Shown: positions 9,179-18,977, counted from the stretch's first letter. The stretch is DNA of 64,000 nt from Ilyonectria destructans (GCA_020740775.1 JAHEWK010000021.1:923795-987794); one strand, 5' to 3'. Notes: generated from the sequence alone by a model not told the origin. A program made the numbers and translations.

Positions 9179-10780
9179 TTACTTCCGCCTTCTAGCAAAC
9201 CATCTGGACAAGGGATTGATGGGTGTTTTTAGGAAATTTACTAGTGGTTGAAAGAAGAGTGTTTTCGTTCTTTGCGTTAGTTTCCCCAGCCGTCCCAGCC
9301 CGCCGCGAGTATCTTTAATAATGTGGAAGTCACCCTGCACCTCGGGTCCGGAATAGGATGTAGCTTCCCCAGAGATCGGATGGGTATTTTGGTCGGATGG
9401 CCCTCCATCCGAGTTTCCTTTTCCATCGTCGTCAACCCTAACCTCGGACGACTCGGGCTGCTGAATATTTTTATGTTGGGGCAATTGATGTTCACCACCA
9501 AAACCCAGCCTCGGTAACTTCGATCTGCCTCGATCAATTTCATTATCGCCATCATTTCGCTCGCGTTTTCGGGGCAATTGGTTGCCACCCCGCAGGTCCG
9601 GCCCCCCGGTGCCCGGAGCAGAGCATACATCGATGCTTTGGTCGTCACGTTCACGTTTCGGCCCACCCGGCCTGGGTTCGCTACCTCCGCCGTTCTCACG
9701 GTTCGTTGTGCGTCCCTCTGGGCAGCTACGTTTTGGGAGTCTAGTCCCGTCTTCGGGGGGTGGTGTGAGCATGCGTTTTAGAGGGTTTTTCTGGCCCTGC
9801 TTCGAAGTTTGACCCTCCCTTCCCTCGGGCCCAGAAGGTTGACTATGTTCGGCCTCGGGTCCGGGGCATTTCTTGTTTGGCGATGTGGCAGGTGGGCCCG
9901 CTGAGGTCATTTCATGGCGCGGTGTATTTCCAGAGCCGATACCTCCCCGTTTCGGTTTCTTGGTGCCCGGGGTAGAGTCTTTGCTATTGATACTTCCGCC
10001 GCCACTATGTTTACGTTTTAGTCTACCTCGCTCGAGTTCATTAATACCGCCGTTTTCATGGTTAGGTGTGGGTCGCGGTCTAACCCACTGAAACCCAAAG
10101 AGTCTGCGTTTTGGGAGTTCAGTCTCGTCTTCGGGGGGTGGTGTGAGCTTGCGTTTTAGAGGGTTTTCCTGGCCCTGCTCCGAAGCTTGACCCTCCCTTC
10201 CCCCGGGCCCAGAAGGTTGAGCACATTCAGCCTTCGGGGGACATTTCTTATTTGGCAATATGGCAGATGGGCCCGCCGAGCCCATTTCATAGCACGATGT
10301 GTTTTCAGAGCCGATACTTTCCCGTTTCGATTTCTTGGTATCCGGAGTAGAGTCTTCGCTATTGATACTTCTGCTGTCACTATGTTTACGTTTCAGTCTA
10401 ACCCGCCGAGATCCTAAACGTGTACGTTTTGACCATTCAATCTCAGTTTCGGGACCTGGTGTGAGCATGCGTTTTAGAGGGTTTTTCTGGCCCTGCTTCG
10501 AAGTTTGACCCTCCCTCCCCCCGGGCCCAGAAGGTTGACTATGTTCGGCCTCGGATCCGGGGCATTTCTTGTTTGGCGATGTGGCAGGTGGGCCCGCCGA
10601 GGTCATTTCATGGCGCGGTGTGTTTCCAGGGCCGGTACCTCCCCGTTTCGGTTTCTTGCTGTCCTTGATCCTTTCGCCGCCACTATGTTTACGTTTCAGT
10701 CCGCCTGGCTTGGGTCCTACACGGTGACGTTTTTGGGGCTCAACCCCACCCCCGGGAGATGGTGTTCGCCGTCTTTTCAT
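9179..10780 (-). CDS. Basic, internally repeated disordered protein (533 aa)
   Basis: A single intronless frame begins at MKRRRTPSPGGG. The protein is dominated by Lys, Arg, Pro, Gly and Ser. It contains three copies of a unit of roughly 100-125 residues, each built from LKRKHS(G/D), a TKKPKRGG-type basic patch, (A/S)GPPATSPNKKCP, QPSGPGGREGQTSKQGQ and NPLKRMLTPPPE. The unit boundaries begin near residues 28, 129 and 253. A less repetitive acidic/Asn stretch follows. The C-terminus (LFFQPLVNFLKTPINPLSRW, then a run of Arg/Lys) is the only hydrophobic part. Many bipartite basic clusters suggest nuclear location (inference). No enzyme domain is visible. The open frame of 1.6 kb without stops and the coding-like repeat drift argue for a real gene. 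Function unknown. Confidence 0.65.
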   Translation of the reverse strand: MKRRRTPSPGGGVEPQKRHRVGPKPGGLKRKHSGGERIKDSKKPKRGGTGPGNTPRHEMTSAGPPATSPNKKCPGSEAEHSQPSGPGGREGQTSKQGQKNPLKRMLTPGPETEIEWSKRTRLGSRRVRLKRKHSDSRSINSEDSTPDTKKSKRESIGSENTSCYEMGSAGPSAILPNKKCPPKAECAQPSGPGGREGQASEQGQENPLKRKLTPPPEDETELPKRRLFGFQWVRPRPTPNHENGGINELERGRLKRKHSGGGSINSKDSTPGTKKPKRGGIGSGNTPRHEMTSAGPPATSPNKKCPGPEAEHSQPSGPEGREGQTSKQGQKNPLKRMLTPPPEDGTRLPKRSCPEGRTTNRENGGGSEPRPGGPKRERDDQSIDVCSAPGTGGPDLRGGNQLPRKRERNDGDNEIDRGRSKLPRLGFGGEHQLPQHKNIQQPESSEVRVDDDGKGNSDGGPSDQNTHPISGEATSYSGPEVQGDFHIIKDTRGGLGRLGKLTQRTKTLFFQPLVNFLKTPINPLSRWFARRRK

Positions 10781-12140
10781 TTAGATAATAGGAAGTAGCC
10801 AGCTGAGAAGGCAATCGGAAAGAAAACATAAGACGCTGCGCCTTTCCTTTATAGTATACATGTGGAGACAGGGTGAAGCTGATAATGGCTGCTAATAAAG
10901 TCTCATTTCGGCTGCATCACCATGATCATCTCCGCCCTTCCTACCATGCCACATTGAACGGCCAGCGGTGGTCGGCTGAATACAGCGGGGTTAACGGGTC
11001 CCTCTTTTGGAAGCTAGGCCTTATCGGAAAGCACGAGGAAGTGATGCATTGTGTTGTTGTTAGCTAAGGCGGCGAATGGTCTCTCTTGGGAGAGGTCTGC
11101 TGCGTCGTTTGTTGCCTTTGATTTTAGGTGTGAATTGGGACGCCGCTTGAACAGCGGCCTGGCATTCGGATGGGACGAACTGTTGGCCATCCCATAGTTT
11201 GTGCTGGTTGCGATTGTACTGTACTAGTGCTGCCAATGCTCGTCCATACTACCTAGGTCGCATCTCTGGCTTTCGAGTAATGTTATGAAGAAGAAATGCA
11301 TGTGGTGAATTGCATATTGGTTGCCCCTCCTTGCCCCTCTGGTGCGTGTGATGTTTGCTGATCAAGCCTACCAACCGCGACGCGACGACGACGCGACGAC
11401 ACGACAATTTATAATTGGGTATACGCTCAATCACGCGGTGCTCTAGCAGTGGCTTGGACATGTCTGCAAGTCTAATATCGTCTAGCCGTATGCCATTTTT
11501 GCATCACTTCGACATGCATCTGTACGACCATCGCCCGTTCCAGACTTCTTCTCAAAGACGAGGGCGACGTTGAAGTGGGGAAGTAATCCCACTCCCAGCC
11601 CCTGCGAGCTCAGAGACGGACGCCCCGGGGGTAGCCCTCACTTGCACACAGCGCTGGAGAGCTGGAGAGCAGAGGAAAGTCGAGAAGCCGAGCACTCCAT
11701 TTTTTTGTACACTACCATTCCCCTAGCCAAACGGCTGAGCTACGGGTACAGAGACCGCCAAAGCGACTTCGTGGGAGATGATTGCGTTGCCGCCTCGAAG
11801 CCCCTCAAACCGTCACTGGGCTGCCGTGAGTGTTTCAAAATATCCCCTTGACATGCCCGACAGGCATGAATGCACCGCCTCAAAGGAAGCTCGAGCACAC
11901 AGAGGTCTGCATCAGGCACCGACTCCCCCAGTGAACCTGAGCAGGACTTCGTCCAAGCCTGTGCTCATTCCCCAGGTCGCGTGCACATTGGGGAGAATTA
12001 TGGACACTCCCCACTGTGTCATCAACCGCGGTGCTATGCTCCAAAGCGGAGGCCGTCAACTCCGACCACGGTCAAACCTATACATTCTGCCATAGCAGTT
12101 GATTTGATGTGAGGGATGAGGTAGCGCAAGTAGGCGAAAT
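10781..12140. other. Gene-poor stretch, nothing recognised
   Basis: The first part is the likely promoter of the minus-strand gene starting at 10780. Short plus-strand frames at 10873, 11570 and 11778-12112 have no recognisable domain, signal peptide or paired exons. A CG-rich run of GACGACG units occurs at about 11380-11400. Confidence 0.4.
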
Positions 12141-12658
12141 TTATTGAGACTCTTTGAGGACTTGTTCCAAGATGGCACGAGCTTTTACTTGAACAACGCG
12201 ATACCTTGATGCGGTCGGGCTCCGATCAGATGCGGACAGCGAGCTCGCCGGAGTGATGGCAGGAGCCTCGTCTCGTGGGGCAGCATGACGCAAGCGCACA
12301 CTACAGTGCCCAGGCATGTAGGGCTGCGATTCCACATGTGCTTCGTCATTTGACACCAGATATGCAAGCACAAGTCTTCAACACGAGTAGACCGGTAGTA
12401 TGAGGTAACTGCAGGTGGATCAGCTGGCTTGAGAAGTTGCACGCTGACTCACCCTTCCAGATGGCAAGGTCTGTGGTCCGCGTTGCGGGGGCGAATATAA
12501 CCAGGTGAAGCGCAAGTGAAAGGGTCCCTGGTGCCACGCGTTGACAAGTCTTCATAAAATACGTCGCAGGCACAACCCTTGTAGTGGGCTTGTACTGTCG
12601 GCTGCGGTACTTTTGCCATAACATGCGATGGAGTTTCTCTGCAACACAGGGCACCTGG
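12141..12658 (-). pseudogene. Possible 3' end of a gene split by the LINE
   Basis: On the minus strand a frame enters from the LINE target site (NHLPGALCCRETP at 12658 downward), contains GCACDVFYEDLSTRG and ends at a good donor (GTGAGT at 12452). An acceptor at 12376 resumes the frame as LVLAYLVSNDEAHVESQPY, which runs to a stop at 12141. Across the LINE, the empty site reads on in frame to SPSARKS-NHL in the minus-strand frame above 18405. The protein is not recognised and the model rests only on frame continuity. Confidence 0.28.
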
Positions 12659-12670
12659 TAGATGATTGCT
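12659..12670. repeat. Left target-site duplication of the LINE (TAGATGATTGCT)
   Basis: TAGATGATTGCT here is repeated exactly at 18393-18404, immediately after the LINE's (TAC)n tail. Confidence 0.9.
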
Positions 12671-12761
12671 ACACTCTTTACACTCTTTACACTCTTTACA
12701 CTCTTTACGCTCTTTACACTCTTTACACTCTTTACACTCTTTACACTCTTTACACTCTTTT
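12670..12761 (+). repeat. 9-bp tandem array (ACTCTTTAC)n at the LINE 5' end
   Basis: About ten head-to-tail copies of a 9-bp unit are present, one with an A-to-G variant (TTTACGCTC). The array starts exactly where the 5' target duplication ends, so it belongs to the element rather than the locus. On the minus strand it encodes a run of KECKECKEC, a coincidental open frame. Confidence 0.9.
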
Positions 12762-12806
12762 AGGCGAAAGGATAGGTTGGGGCTGCCGTGAGCGTGGCAT
12801 CGTGAG

Positions 12807-14348
12807 ATGGACTCGACCGCCGAGGAGATCCTTGTCGGCGGTGGGGATTCGGGGACCGTGACGCGTCGCTCGTCGAGACCCGTGAAACCAACCGCGAAAG
12901 CCCAAAAGTTTTGGCAAGTAGCCTCAAGCCAGGCCGGGACATCCAAGAATGCCGGCACAAAGCAAGTGGCAGCAGGCGACAACGACTGGGACAATGCGGA
13001 CGAGGGACTGCAGGCTGTGGGTGGCGCGGCCCGCAGCGATTCATCGCTAGTCCAGGAGATGCTCCAAACGATGCTACAGACGATGCTCCACGAAACGTCG
13101 AGCCATCTCATGAGCAAGCAGAAACAAATGCTGGAGAGGCTCTGGGATGCCTTGATGGAGAACCACCAAAAAGCGACAAAGGTGATGAGCGATCAGGTGG
13201 AGATGATCCGACAACTCCAGACGGAGATTCGCACAACCAGAGCCGAGGCAGCCGAGGAGCGGAAGAGGACAGAAGAGCTTAGGCGTATGCACGAACAAAC
13301 GGCCGATCAGCTCAGGGCCATGCGAGAACAGGGAGCGGAAGATCGCAAGCAGCTGCGCAAGCAGATAACCGAGCAGATAACCGAGCAGATGAACGAGCAG
13401 CTTGGGCAGGTACGGAAGGAAGCGGCGGAAGAAATGAGACAACTACGAGAACAGCTGGACCTGATGGCCAGAAGCATCACAGCCAACAGTGCCCAGACAA
13501 GCCCACAGCCATCGTATGCAGACGTAGCCCGCATCCCACCGATGAGCCAGCCCAGCAATGTTCGAACTCTCTCATCTCTGCGAACAACGCCATCCGCATT
13601 TACCGATACTCTCTTCTGCACCATCGACATATCGCGCGTCAACGAGGAGGAAAAGGGCAAAGCCCAAGTGGGAGGAATTCGACAGGCCATTGAGGAGGAG
13701 ATGCGAAAGAAGGAGGGCCGACAGGACTGGAGGTGTGCAGCCGTAGTAAGAGACGCAAAGAACGCAGACCGCATTAAGGTGATCTGCCGAGACGAGTCGG
13801 AGATGAAGCTCGTCAAGGAAGCGGCAGAGAAGACAGCAGTCCAGGGCGCAAGAGTCCTCAGGGACCAGCTATATCCAGTCAAAGTTGACGGCGCAAACAG
13901 AGCAGCGGTCCTGGACTCAGCTGGCAACGTGCTGCCAGGCGCGGCGGAGGCGCTGGGAAAGGAGAACGGAGTGACGATTGCCAAGATGCACTGGCTCAGC
14001 GACAAGGAGAATGGGAAATCCTACGGCTCGATGGTGATCTACGTCACGAAGGCGAGCGATGCGCAACGCTTGCTGGAAGAGAGATACTTTCACCTCGCTG
14101 GGGAGTCGGCCAGCACCAACGTTTTCGAGCGACGCCAAGGCCCGGTCCAATGCTACAACTGCTGGGAGCTTGGTCACAAAGCCTTCACCTGCAACAGACC
14201 CCAGCGATGCGGCAAATGTGCGGAAACGGGACACCGCCACACACAGTGCCAGGCGATCGAGCCGAAGTGCGTTCTCTGCAGAGGGCCACACGAATCGCTC
14301 AGTCGCAACTGCCGAGTACGGCAACTACATGACGGCAATGTGCACTAA
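12807..14348 (+). CDS. LINE ORF1 protein (Gag-like, zinc knuckles), 513 aa
   Basis: This is the nucleic-acid-binding ORF1 product of the Tad1-type LINE, expected to coat the element's RNA. The start MDSTAEEILVGGG lies 45 bases after the 5' array. Residues about 95-220 form a long charged coiled coil (many RKRTEELRR, EQITEQMNEQL-type heptads). A central domain follows, and the C-terminus has zinc knuckles: CYNCWELGHKAFTC and CGKCAETGHRHTQC are both C-x2-C-x4-H-x4-C, followed by CVLCRGPHESLSRNC. The stop codon overlaps the start of ORF2 by 20 bases, which suggests coupled termination and reinitiation. Confidence 0.9.
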   Translation: MDSTAEEILVGGGDSGTVTRRSSRPVKPTAKAQKFWQVASSQAGTSKNAGTKQVAAGDNDWDNADEGLQAVGGAARSDSSLVQEMLQTMLQTMLHETSSHLMSKQKQMLERLWDALMENHQKATKVMSDQVEMIRQLQTEIRTTRAEAAEERKRTEELRRMHEQTADQLRAMREQGAEDRKQLRKQITEQITEQMNEQLGQVRKEAAEEMRQLREQLDLMARSITANSAQTSPQPSYADVARIPPMSQPSNVRTLSSLRTTPSAFTDTLFCTIDISRVNEEEKGKAQVGGIRQAIEEEMRKKEGRQDWRCAAVVRDAKNADRIKVICRDESEMKLVKEAAEKTAVQGARVLRDQLYPVKVDGANRAAVLDSAGNVLPGAAEALGKENGVTIAKMHWLSDKENGKSYGSMVIYVTKASDAQRLLEERYFHLAGESASTNVFERRQGPVQCYNCWELGHKAFTCNRPQRCGKCAETGHRHTQCQAIEPKCVLCRGPHESLSRNCRVRQLHDGNVH

Positions 14349-17300
14349 CCTCCAGATCCTCCAGCTTAACGTGGGGAAGAGGGATGCGGTGCAATTGAGC
14401 ATGATGAACGACGGAGACTTGCGGGACTACGCGGTACTGGCAGTAGCTGAACCATACGCATTGAACATGGATGGTAAGGTGGTGACAGCACCGAACAACC
14501 ACAGAAACTGGACGAGATTGATACCGACGAAGAAACACGAGATGCGATGGCCGATCCGCAGCATGCTCTGGATCCGCAGGGATCTAGAGGCGGAGCAGGT
14601 GCCGATACCGTCAGCCGACCTGACGGGAGCAATAATACGACTGCCCGACCGGGACGTCCTGGTGGTATCGGTGTATGTGGAAGGGAATAATGAGAATGCT
14701 CTACGCACGGCAATGGTGCAACTGCACAGGGCGATAACGGATTTCCGCAACAGCACAGGGAAAAGAACGGACGTGATCTTGGCAGGCGACTTCAACCGCC
14801 ACGACCAACTATGGGGAGGTGACGAGGTGACAGGCAGACGCCAAGAGGAGGCAGATCCAATCATCGACCTCATGGACGAGCATGGCCTCCTCAGTCTCCT
14901 TCCCAGGGGAACGAAAACCTGGGAGAGGAGTGGTGCGGAGAGCACGATCGACCTGATGCTTGCGTCGTCTGAACTGGCCGAAGAGATGGTCCACTGCGGC
15001 ATACACCAGACCGAACACGGGTCGGACCACAGGGCAATCCGGACAGAGTTTGACCTCACAACGCCGGAGAGGACAGCTGGTCCTAGTCTTCTCTTCAAGA
15101 ACGCACCGTGGAATGCGATCAAGGAGAGGGTAAAGGACGAACTAGCACCACTTCCGTGGGATGGCGGAGTTCAGACACAGATGGACAGGTTGATGGAGGC
15201 AGTCCTCGGCGCAATCCGCGCACTGGTTCCTCGGGCGAAGCCATCACCATACGCAAAGAGATGGTGGACAACAGACCTCACCCGACTCCGGAAAGCCTAC
15301 ACGTACTGGAGAAACCTGGCGAGGACACAGCGGCGGGCAGGCCATAGGCAGGACAACCTAGAAAGCAAAGCGAGGGTAGCAGGCAAAGAGTACCACGACA
15401 CCATCAGAAAACAGAAGAGGGCCCACTGGGAGGACTTCCTCGCAGACGGAGCCAATATCTGGCAAGCAGCCAGATACCTCAAACCTGGTGGCGACATGGT
15501 CGGCGACAAAACCCCCGCGCTGAAAAGGGCGGACGGGACGATAACACAGGACAAGGCGGAACAGGCAGAAGAACTGCTGACGACATTCTTCCCGCCGCTA
15601 CCAGCAACCATCGAAGACGAAGGTCCACGACCGCGGCGGAGAGAAGTGGCCATGCCGGACTTGACGCTGGAGGAGGTGGAGGAGAAAGTCATGGCAGCCA
15701 AGGCCTGGAAAGCACCCGGAGAAGACGGCCTGCCGGCGATGGTGTGGAAGCAACTGTGGCCGGTGGTCAAAGAACGCGTGATGCATCTGTTCCGCACTTC
15801 ACTGAATGAAGGACAGCTTCCAGACCAGTGGAGGAGCGCCAAGATCATCCCGCTCAAGAAGCCGGACAAGGGCGACTACGCGCTCGCAAAGGCCTGGAGA
15901 CCGATCTCGCTGCTGTCGACGCTGGGCAAGGTGCTCGAAGCAGTGGTGGCGGACAGGATCTCGTACGTCGCCGAGACGTGCGGGCTCCTGCCTACAAACC
16001 ACTTTGGGGCAAGGAAGCGACGGTCGGCAGAGCAGGCACTGCTGCTCTTCCAAGAACAAGTGTACAAGGCGTGGCGGAACCGCAGGGTGGTTAGCCTGGT
16101 CAGCTTCGACATCAAAGGTGCTTACAACGGCGTGTTCAAGGAAAGGCTGCTCCAGAGGTTGGAAGCAAGAGGCATCCCGAAGAAGCTGGTGCAATGGATA
16201 GACGCATTTTGCTCCAATCGCACAGCCAGCATCGTGGTGAACGACTACACGTCAGAGCAACAGGAGTTGCCACAAGCCGGCCTTCCCCAAGGATCGCCGC
16301 TTTCGCCTGTGCTTTTCCTGTTCTTCAACGCAGACCTAGTGCAAAGCAAGATTGACTCGAAAAGCGGATCGATAGCCTTTGTCGACGACTACTCGGCTTG
16401 GGTCACGGGGGCGACGGCGGAGGCGAACAGGGACAGCATACAGGCCATCATCGACCGGGCACTGGCGTGGGGGAAACGCAGTGGAGCGACGTTTGAGCAT
16501 GACAAGACAACAATTGTCCACTTCACACGCGTAGCTGAACGCACCAGCGAGGCGCCGTTCACGATCAATGGAGAGGAAGTCAAGCCGAAGGCGAAGGCCA
16601 AACTCTTAGGGGTAATCATGGACACGGAGCTCAGGTTCAAGGAACACATGGCCAAGGCCGCCACTAAAGGTGTCTTGGCAGCCATGTGTCTAAGGAGACT
16701 CAGGATGCTGCCACCACAAGCTGCCAGACAACTCTTCGTCGCAACCGTTGCCCCAGCCGTGGACTACGCGTCTGTCGTATGGGCGCATGCGCGCGGCGAA
16801 AGGGAATTGAAAGAGTTCAACAGGGCACAGAAAATAGGAGCGCGGGCCATCACGGGAGCCTTCCAGACGGTGGCGAGGGCAGTAGCTGAAGCGGAAGCCA
16901 ACATCCAAACAGTACACGAGCGACATGCTCTGGCTGGAATGAAGTTGTACATCAATATGCACACGCTGCCAAAGAAGCACCCGCTAGCGACACTCAAAGT
17001 ATCAGTGAGTCGAAGGTACATCTCGCCGATGAAGAGACTGGCGCTTGCCCTCGGCGAGAGCGGAATCGGGCGGATGGAAACAATCGAAGCCTATGCAGCA
17101 CCGCCGTGGCACGCCCGCGTGTCGTTGGTGTGCGAGGTAGAGCGGAAGATGGCGATAGCGGCAGCCAATAGTGCCGAAGACATCACCATCACGACCAGCG
17201 CTTCGGACAAAGGAGGAATGGTGGGCATGGGAGGCATCATCAGCCACAGAGCAGCAGGGCAAGCGAACAGAGTCGTGGCCAGGTACTCGGTCACCCTCGG

Positions 17301-18108
17301 CTCTCGAGACGACCAGAACCCCTACACGGCCGAGTTGGGGGCGATAGCGACGGCATTGCGATGCATGCCTGACGGACTACGGGACCGAAGACTTACCATA
17401 CTGTCAAGCGGCCAGTCAGCTCTGAAGGCGATCGCGCGACCGCGACAACAATCGGGACAGTGCGCCATCCGGGAAATCTACAACCACATCCGACGGCTGG
17501 GAAAAGGCAACAACAATGTTAAAATGATCTGGGTACCGTCCCGGGACGACGCGTTCCCCTTGGGACCCAAGGCGAAGAGACAGGCGCAGAGAGCAACCGA
17601 AGCAGGACGTACGGCAGAGACGCCGCCATACCAAGCTCGATCGACGCGGACAAGACTGGCGAGAGCGCAGCTACAACAGCACCAGGCGCTACCGGACAGA
17701 GTGGGCGGCTTCTCCAAGAGGGTTGACAAAGCGCTACCAGGAAAACACACAAAGGTGCTATACGACGGACTGAAGAGGCGCGAAGCAGACACGCTTTCAC
17801 AGTTACGCACGGGAATGGCGAGGATCAACAGCTACCTGTCGAGGATCGGCGCGGTGGAATCAGACTTGTGTGATTGCGGACGGGCAACCGAGACGATGGA
17901 ACATTTTCTCTTTCGCTGCAGCAAGTGGGATGCACAACGCGAAGGCATGCGGCGAATCGGACAAAGCGAGATGGGAAACCTCTCATTCTTTCTGGGAGGA
18001 AAGTCGGCGTTGGATGGACCGAGATGGTCACCTAACCTACAGGCGGTGCGAGCAACAATCAAATTCGCGATGGAGACAGGAAGACTAGGGCCAAGGGAGG
18101 AGAATTGA
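14329..18108 (+). CDS. LINE ORF2 polyprotein: endonuclease, reverse transcriptase, RNase H (about 1259 aa)
   Basis: The start at ATG 14329 (or 14338) is chosen because the frame further upstream only overlaps ORF1. The endonuclease/exonuclease/phosphatase domain occupies residues about 5-230 (LQILQLNVGK, VLAVAEPY, ILAGDFNRHD, STIDLMLAS, GSDHRAIRTEF). The reverse transcriptase spans about 460-720 with [35 protein letters not shown] and the catalytic FVDD near residue 683. An RNase H-like region at about 950-1080 keeps the AELGAI glutamate. Where most RNases H have SDSQ it reads LSSGQSAL, and its final block is PLGPKAKRQAQ, so that domain may be weakened or a clade variant. The end carries a CCHC motif, CDCGRATETMEHFLFRC. 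The endonuclease nicks target DNA and the RT primes on it. No break is seen. Confidence 0.92.
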   Translation: MTAMCTNLQILQLNVGKRDAVQLSMMNDGDLRDYAVLAVAEPYALNMDGKVVTAPNNHRNWTRLIPTKKHEMRWPIRSMLWIRRDLEAEQVPIPSADLTGAIIRLPDRDVLVVSVYVEGNNENALRTAMVQLHRAITDFRNSTGKRTDVILAGDFNRHDQLWGGDEVTGRRQEEADPIIDLMDEHGLLSLLPRGTKTWERSGAESTIDLMLASSELAEEMVHCGIHQTEHGSDHRAIRTEFDLTTPERTAGPSLLFKNAPWNAIKERVKDELAPLPWDGGVQTQMDRLMEAVLGAIRALVPRAKPSPYAKRWWTTDLTRLRKAYTYWRNLARTQRRAGHRQDNLESKARVAGKEYHDTIRKQKRAHWEDFLADGANIWQAARYLKPGGDMVGDKTPALKRADGTITQDKAEQAEELLTTFFPPLPATIEDEGPRPRRREVAMPDLTLEEVEEKVMAAKAWKAPGEDGLPAMVWKQLWPVVKERVMHLFRTSLNEGQLPDQWRSAKIIPLKKPDKGDYALAKAWRPISLLSTLGKVLEAVVADRISYVAETCGLLPTNHFGARKRRSAEQALLLFQEQVYKAWRNRRVVSLVSFDIKGAYNGVFKERLLQRLEARGIPKKLVQWIDAFCSNRTASIVVNDYTSEQQELPQAGLPQGSPLSPVLFLFFNADLVQSKIDSKSGSIAFVDDYSAWVTGATAEANRDSIQAIIDRALAWGKRSGATFEHDKTTIVHFTRVAERTSEAPFTINGEEVKPKAKAKLLGVIMDTELRFKEHMAKAATKGVLAAMCLRRLRMLPPQAARQLFVATVAPAVDYASVVWAHARGERELKEFNRAQKIGARAITGAFQTVARAVAEAEANIQTVHERHALAGMKLYINMHTLPKKHPLATLKVSVSRRYISPMKRLALALGESGIGRMETIEAYAAPPWHARVSLVCEVERKMAIAAANSAEDITITTSASDKGGMVGMGGIISHRAAGQANRVVARYSVTLGSRDDQNPYTAELGAIATALRCMPDGLRDRRLTILSSGQSALKAIARPRQQSGQCAIREIYNHIRRLGKGNNNVKMIWVPSRDDAFPLGPKAKRQAQRATEAGRTAETPPYQARSTRTRLARAQLQQHQALPDRVGGFSKRVDKALPGKHTKVLYDGLKRREADTLSQLRTGMARINSYLSRIGAVESDLCDCGRATETMEHFLFRCSKWDAQREGMRRIGQSEMGNLSFFLGGKSALDGPRWSPNLQAVRATIKFAMETGRLGPREEN

Positions 18109-18392
18109 ACATACTAACAACCAGAACTAGAACATACTAACACAACACAGCCTCATTTTGACAGACCACGCTTCAGCTGCTGAGGATAGGATGCTGAACA
18201 CTTGGAGAAATTGGCCTTCAAGCAGGCCTGTCAGAGAGAGTCAAGCGAGGCCAAAAGAAAGCGATCCAGGGAGAGAAAGTGGGGCTTTACTTTGTGGTCA
18301 GGATTGAAGGTGGCAGAAATGTAAATAGCATAGCGTATTCCATGGCCCTATGAGATCCGTTCTCCCGGGCGTAATAAATCTACTACTACTAC
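18109..18392 (+). other. LINE 3' untranslated region and (TAC)n tail
   Basis: Part of it, ACACTTGGAGAA followed by CCTTCAAG, recurs in the decayed minus-strand LINE near 49085-49120, so the 3' region is shared by two subfamilies. It ends GTAATAAATC then TACTACTACTAC. Confidence 0.7.
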
Positions 18393-18404
18393 TAGATGAT
18401 TGCT
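18393..18404. repeat. Right target-site duplication of the LINE (TAGATGATTGCT)
   Basis: Exact copy of 12659-12670. Confidence 0.9.
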
Positions 18405-18894
18405 TTTGCGCGCGGATGGAGAAACGTGTGATGGAGAAACGCGTGTCAGGCATTGACGCGAACGCGTCCGATGGGACCACTCGTCGATAATGCGGTCTGT
18501 GCGTCTGTCAGGTGCCGGCGATTGCTCTTGCCCGAACAAAGTCTCCAAGTCAAGCGCCGGCCTGGTACAATCCCTCCCTTTCCCACAAACCTGACAAGCC
18601 AAAGCCTCCGCGCACCTACCTGCTCGTCTAGGATAGCTTCTAGTAATCCCCGCACATCTTAACCGTCTATACTTCGGAATGCGACATTCTAGGGCAGGAC
18701 TCCGAGCTACACACGTGCTGACTGAAGAAGCAAGCGCCTCCCACCACGGCACTATCCACTGCAAACGGTTCACAGTGTTGCCATATATTATGATACTACA
18801 AAGCCCCGAATTGTGAAAGGCGCTAATTTCAAGGAGGTTGGGATTAGTTATTGGATTGGCAAATAAACGATTAATAACTTTCAGTGTTGCATGA

Positions 18895-18977
18895 ATGGAT
18901 AAGATCATATGTGTGAAAAGCTCTTCCTATTCTTCCTATCTAATGAGGGTCTTTGAGTCAGTCTTATAGACAAGGAA
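18895..18977 (-). repeat. Inverted-repeat arm (LTR-like), partner at 20553-20634
   Basis: The arm has GGATAA(G/A)ATCAT, TGTGTGAAAAGCTCTT, TTCTTCCTATCTAATGAGGG and CTTATAGACAAGGAAA, all repeated in inverse orientation at 20553-20634 with few differences over about 83 bases. The interval holds the hypothetical gene at 19154-19607. The sequence resembles the 3' end of a fungal Gypsy LTR (TTAGATAG...ATCAAGAGCTT). Confidence 0.6.

Larger units (their letters stand above)
12671..18392 (+). mobile_element. Tad1-type non-LTR retrotransposon (LINE), apparently full length
   Basis: The 5722-bp element is bounded by perfect 12-bp duplications (12659-12670 and 18393-18404). It consists of a 5' array of a 9-bp repeat, a short leader, ORF1 (12807-14348), ORF2 (14329-18108), a 284-bp 3' region and a (TAC)4 tail after GTAATAAATC. 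Both ORFs are open and overlap, with no stop or frameshift. Domain content (zinc-knuckle ORF1; APE-type endonuclease, reverse transcriptase, RNase H and CCHC in ORF2) is that of the fungal Tad1 clade. The intact frames and perfect duplication indicate a recent insertion that escaped heavy mutation. Confidence 0.93.

Noticed and set aside
12449..13117. Minus-strand open frame with many KECKEC units
   Set aside because: It is the reverse reading of the 9-bp array and ORF1 of the LINE; the repetition is caused by the satellite, not by a protein.
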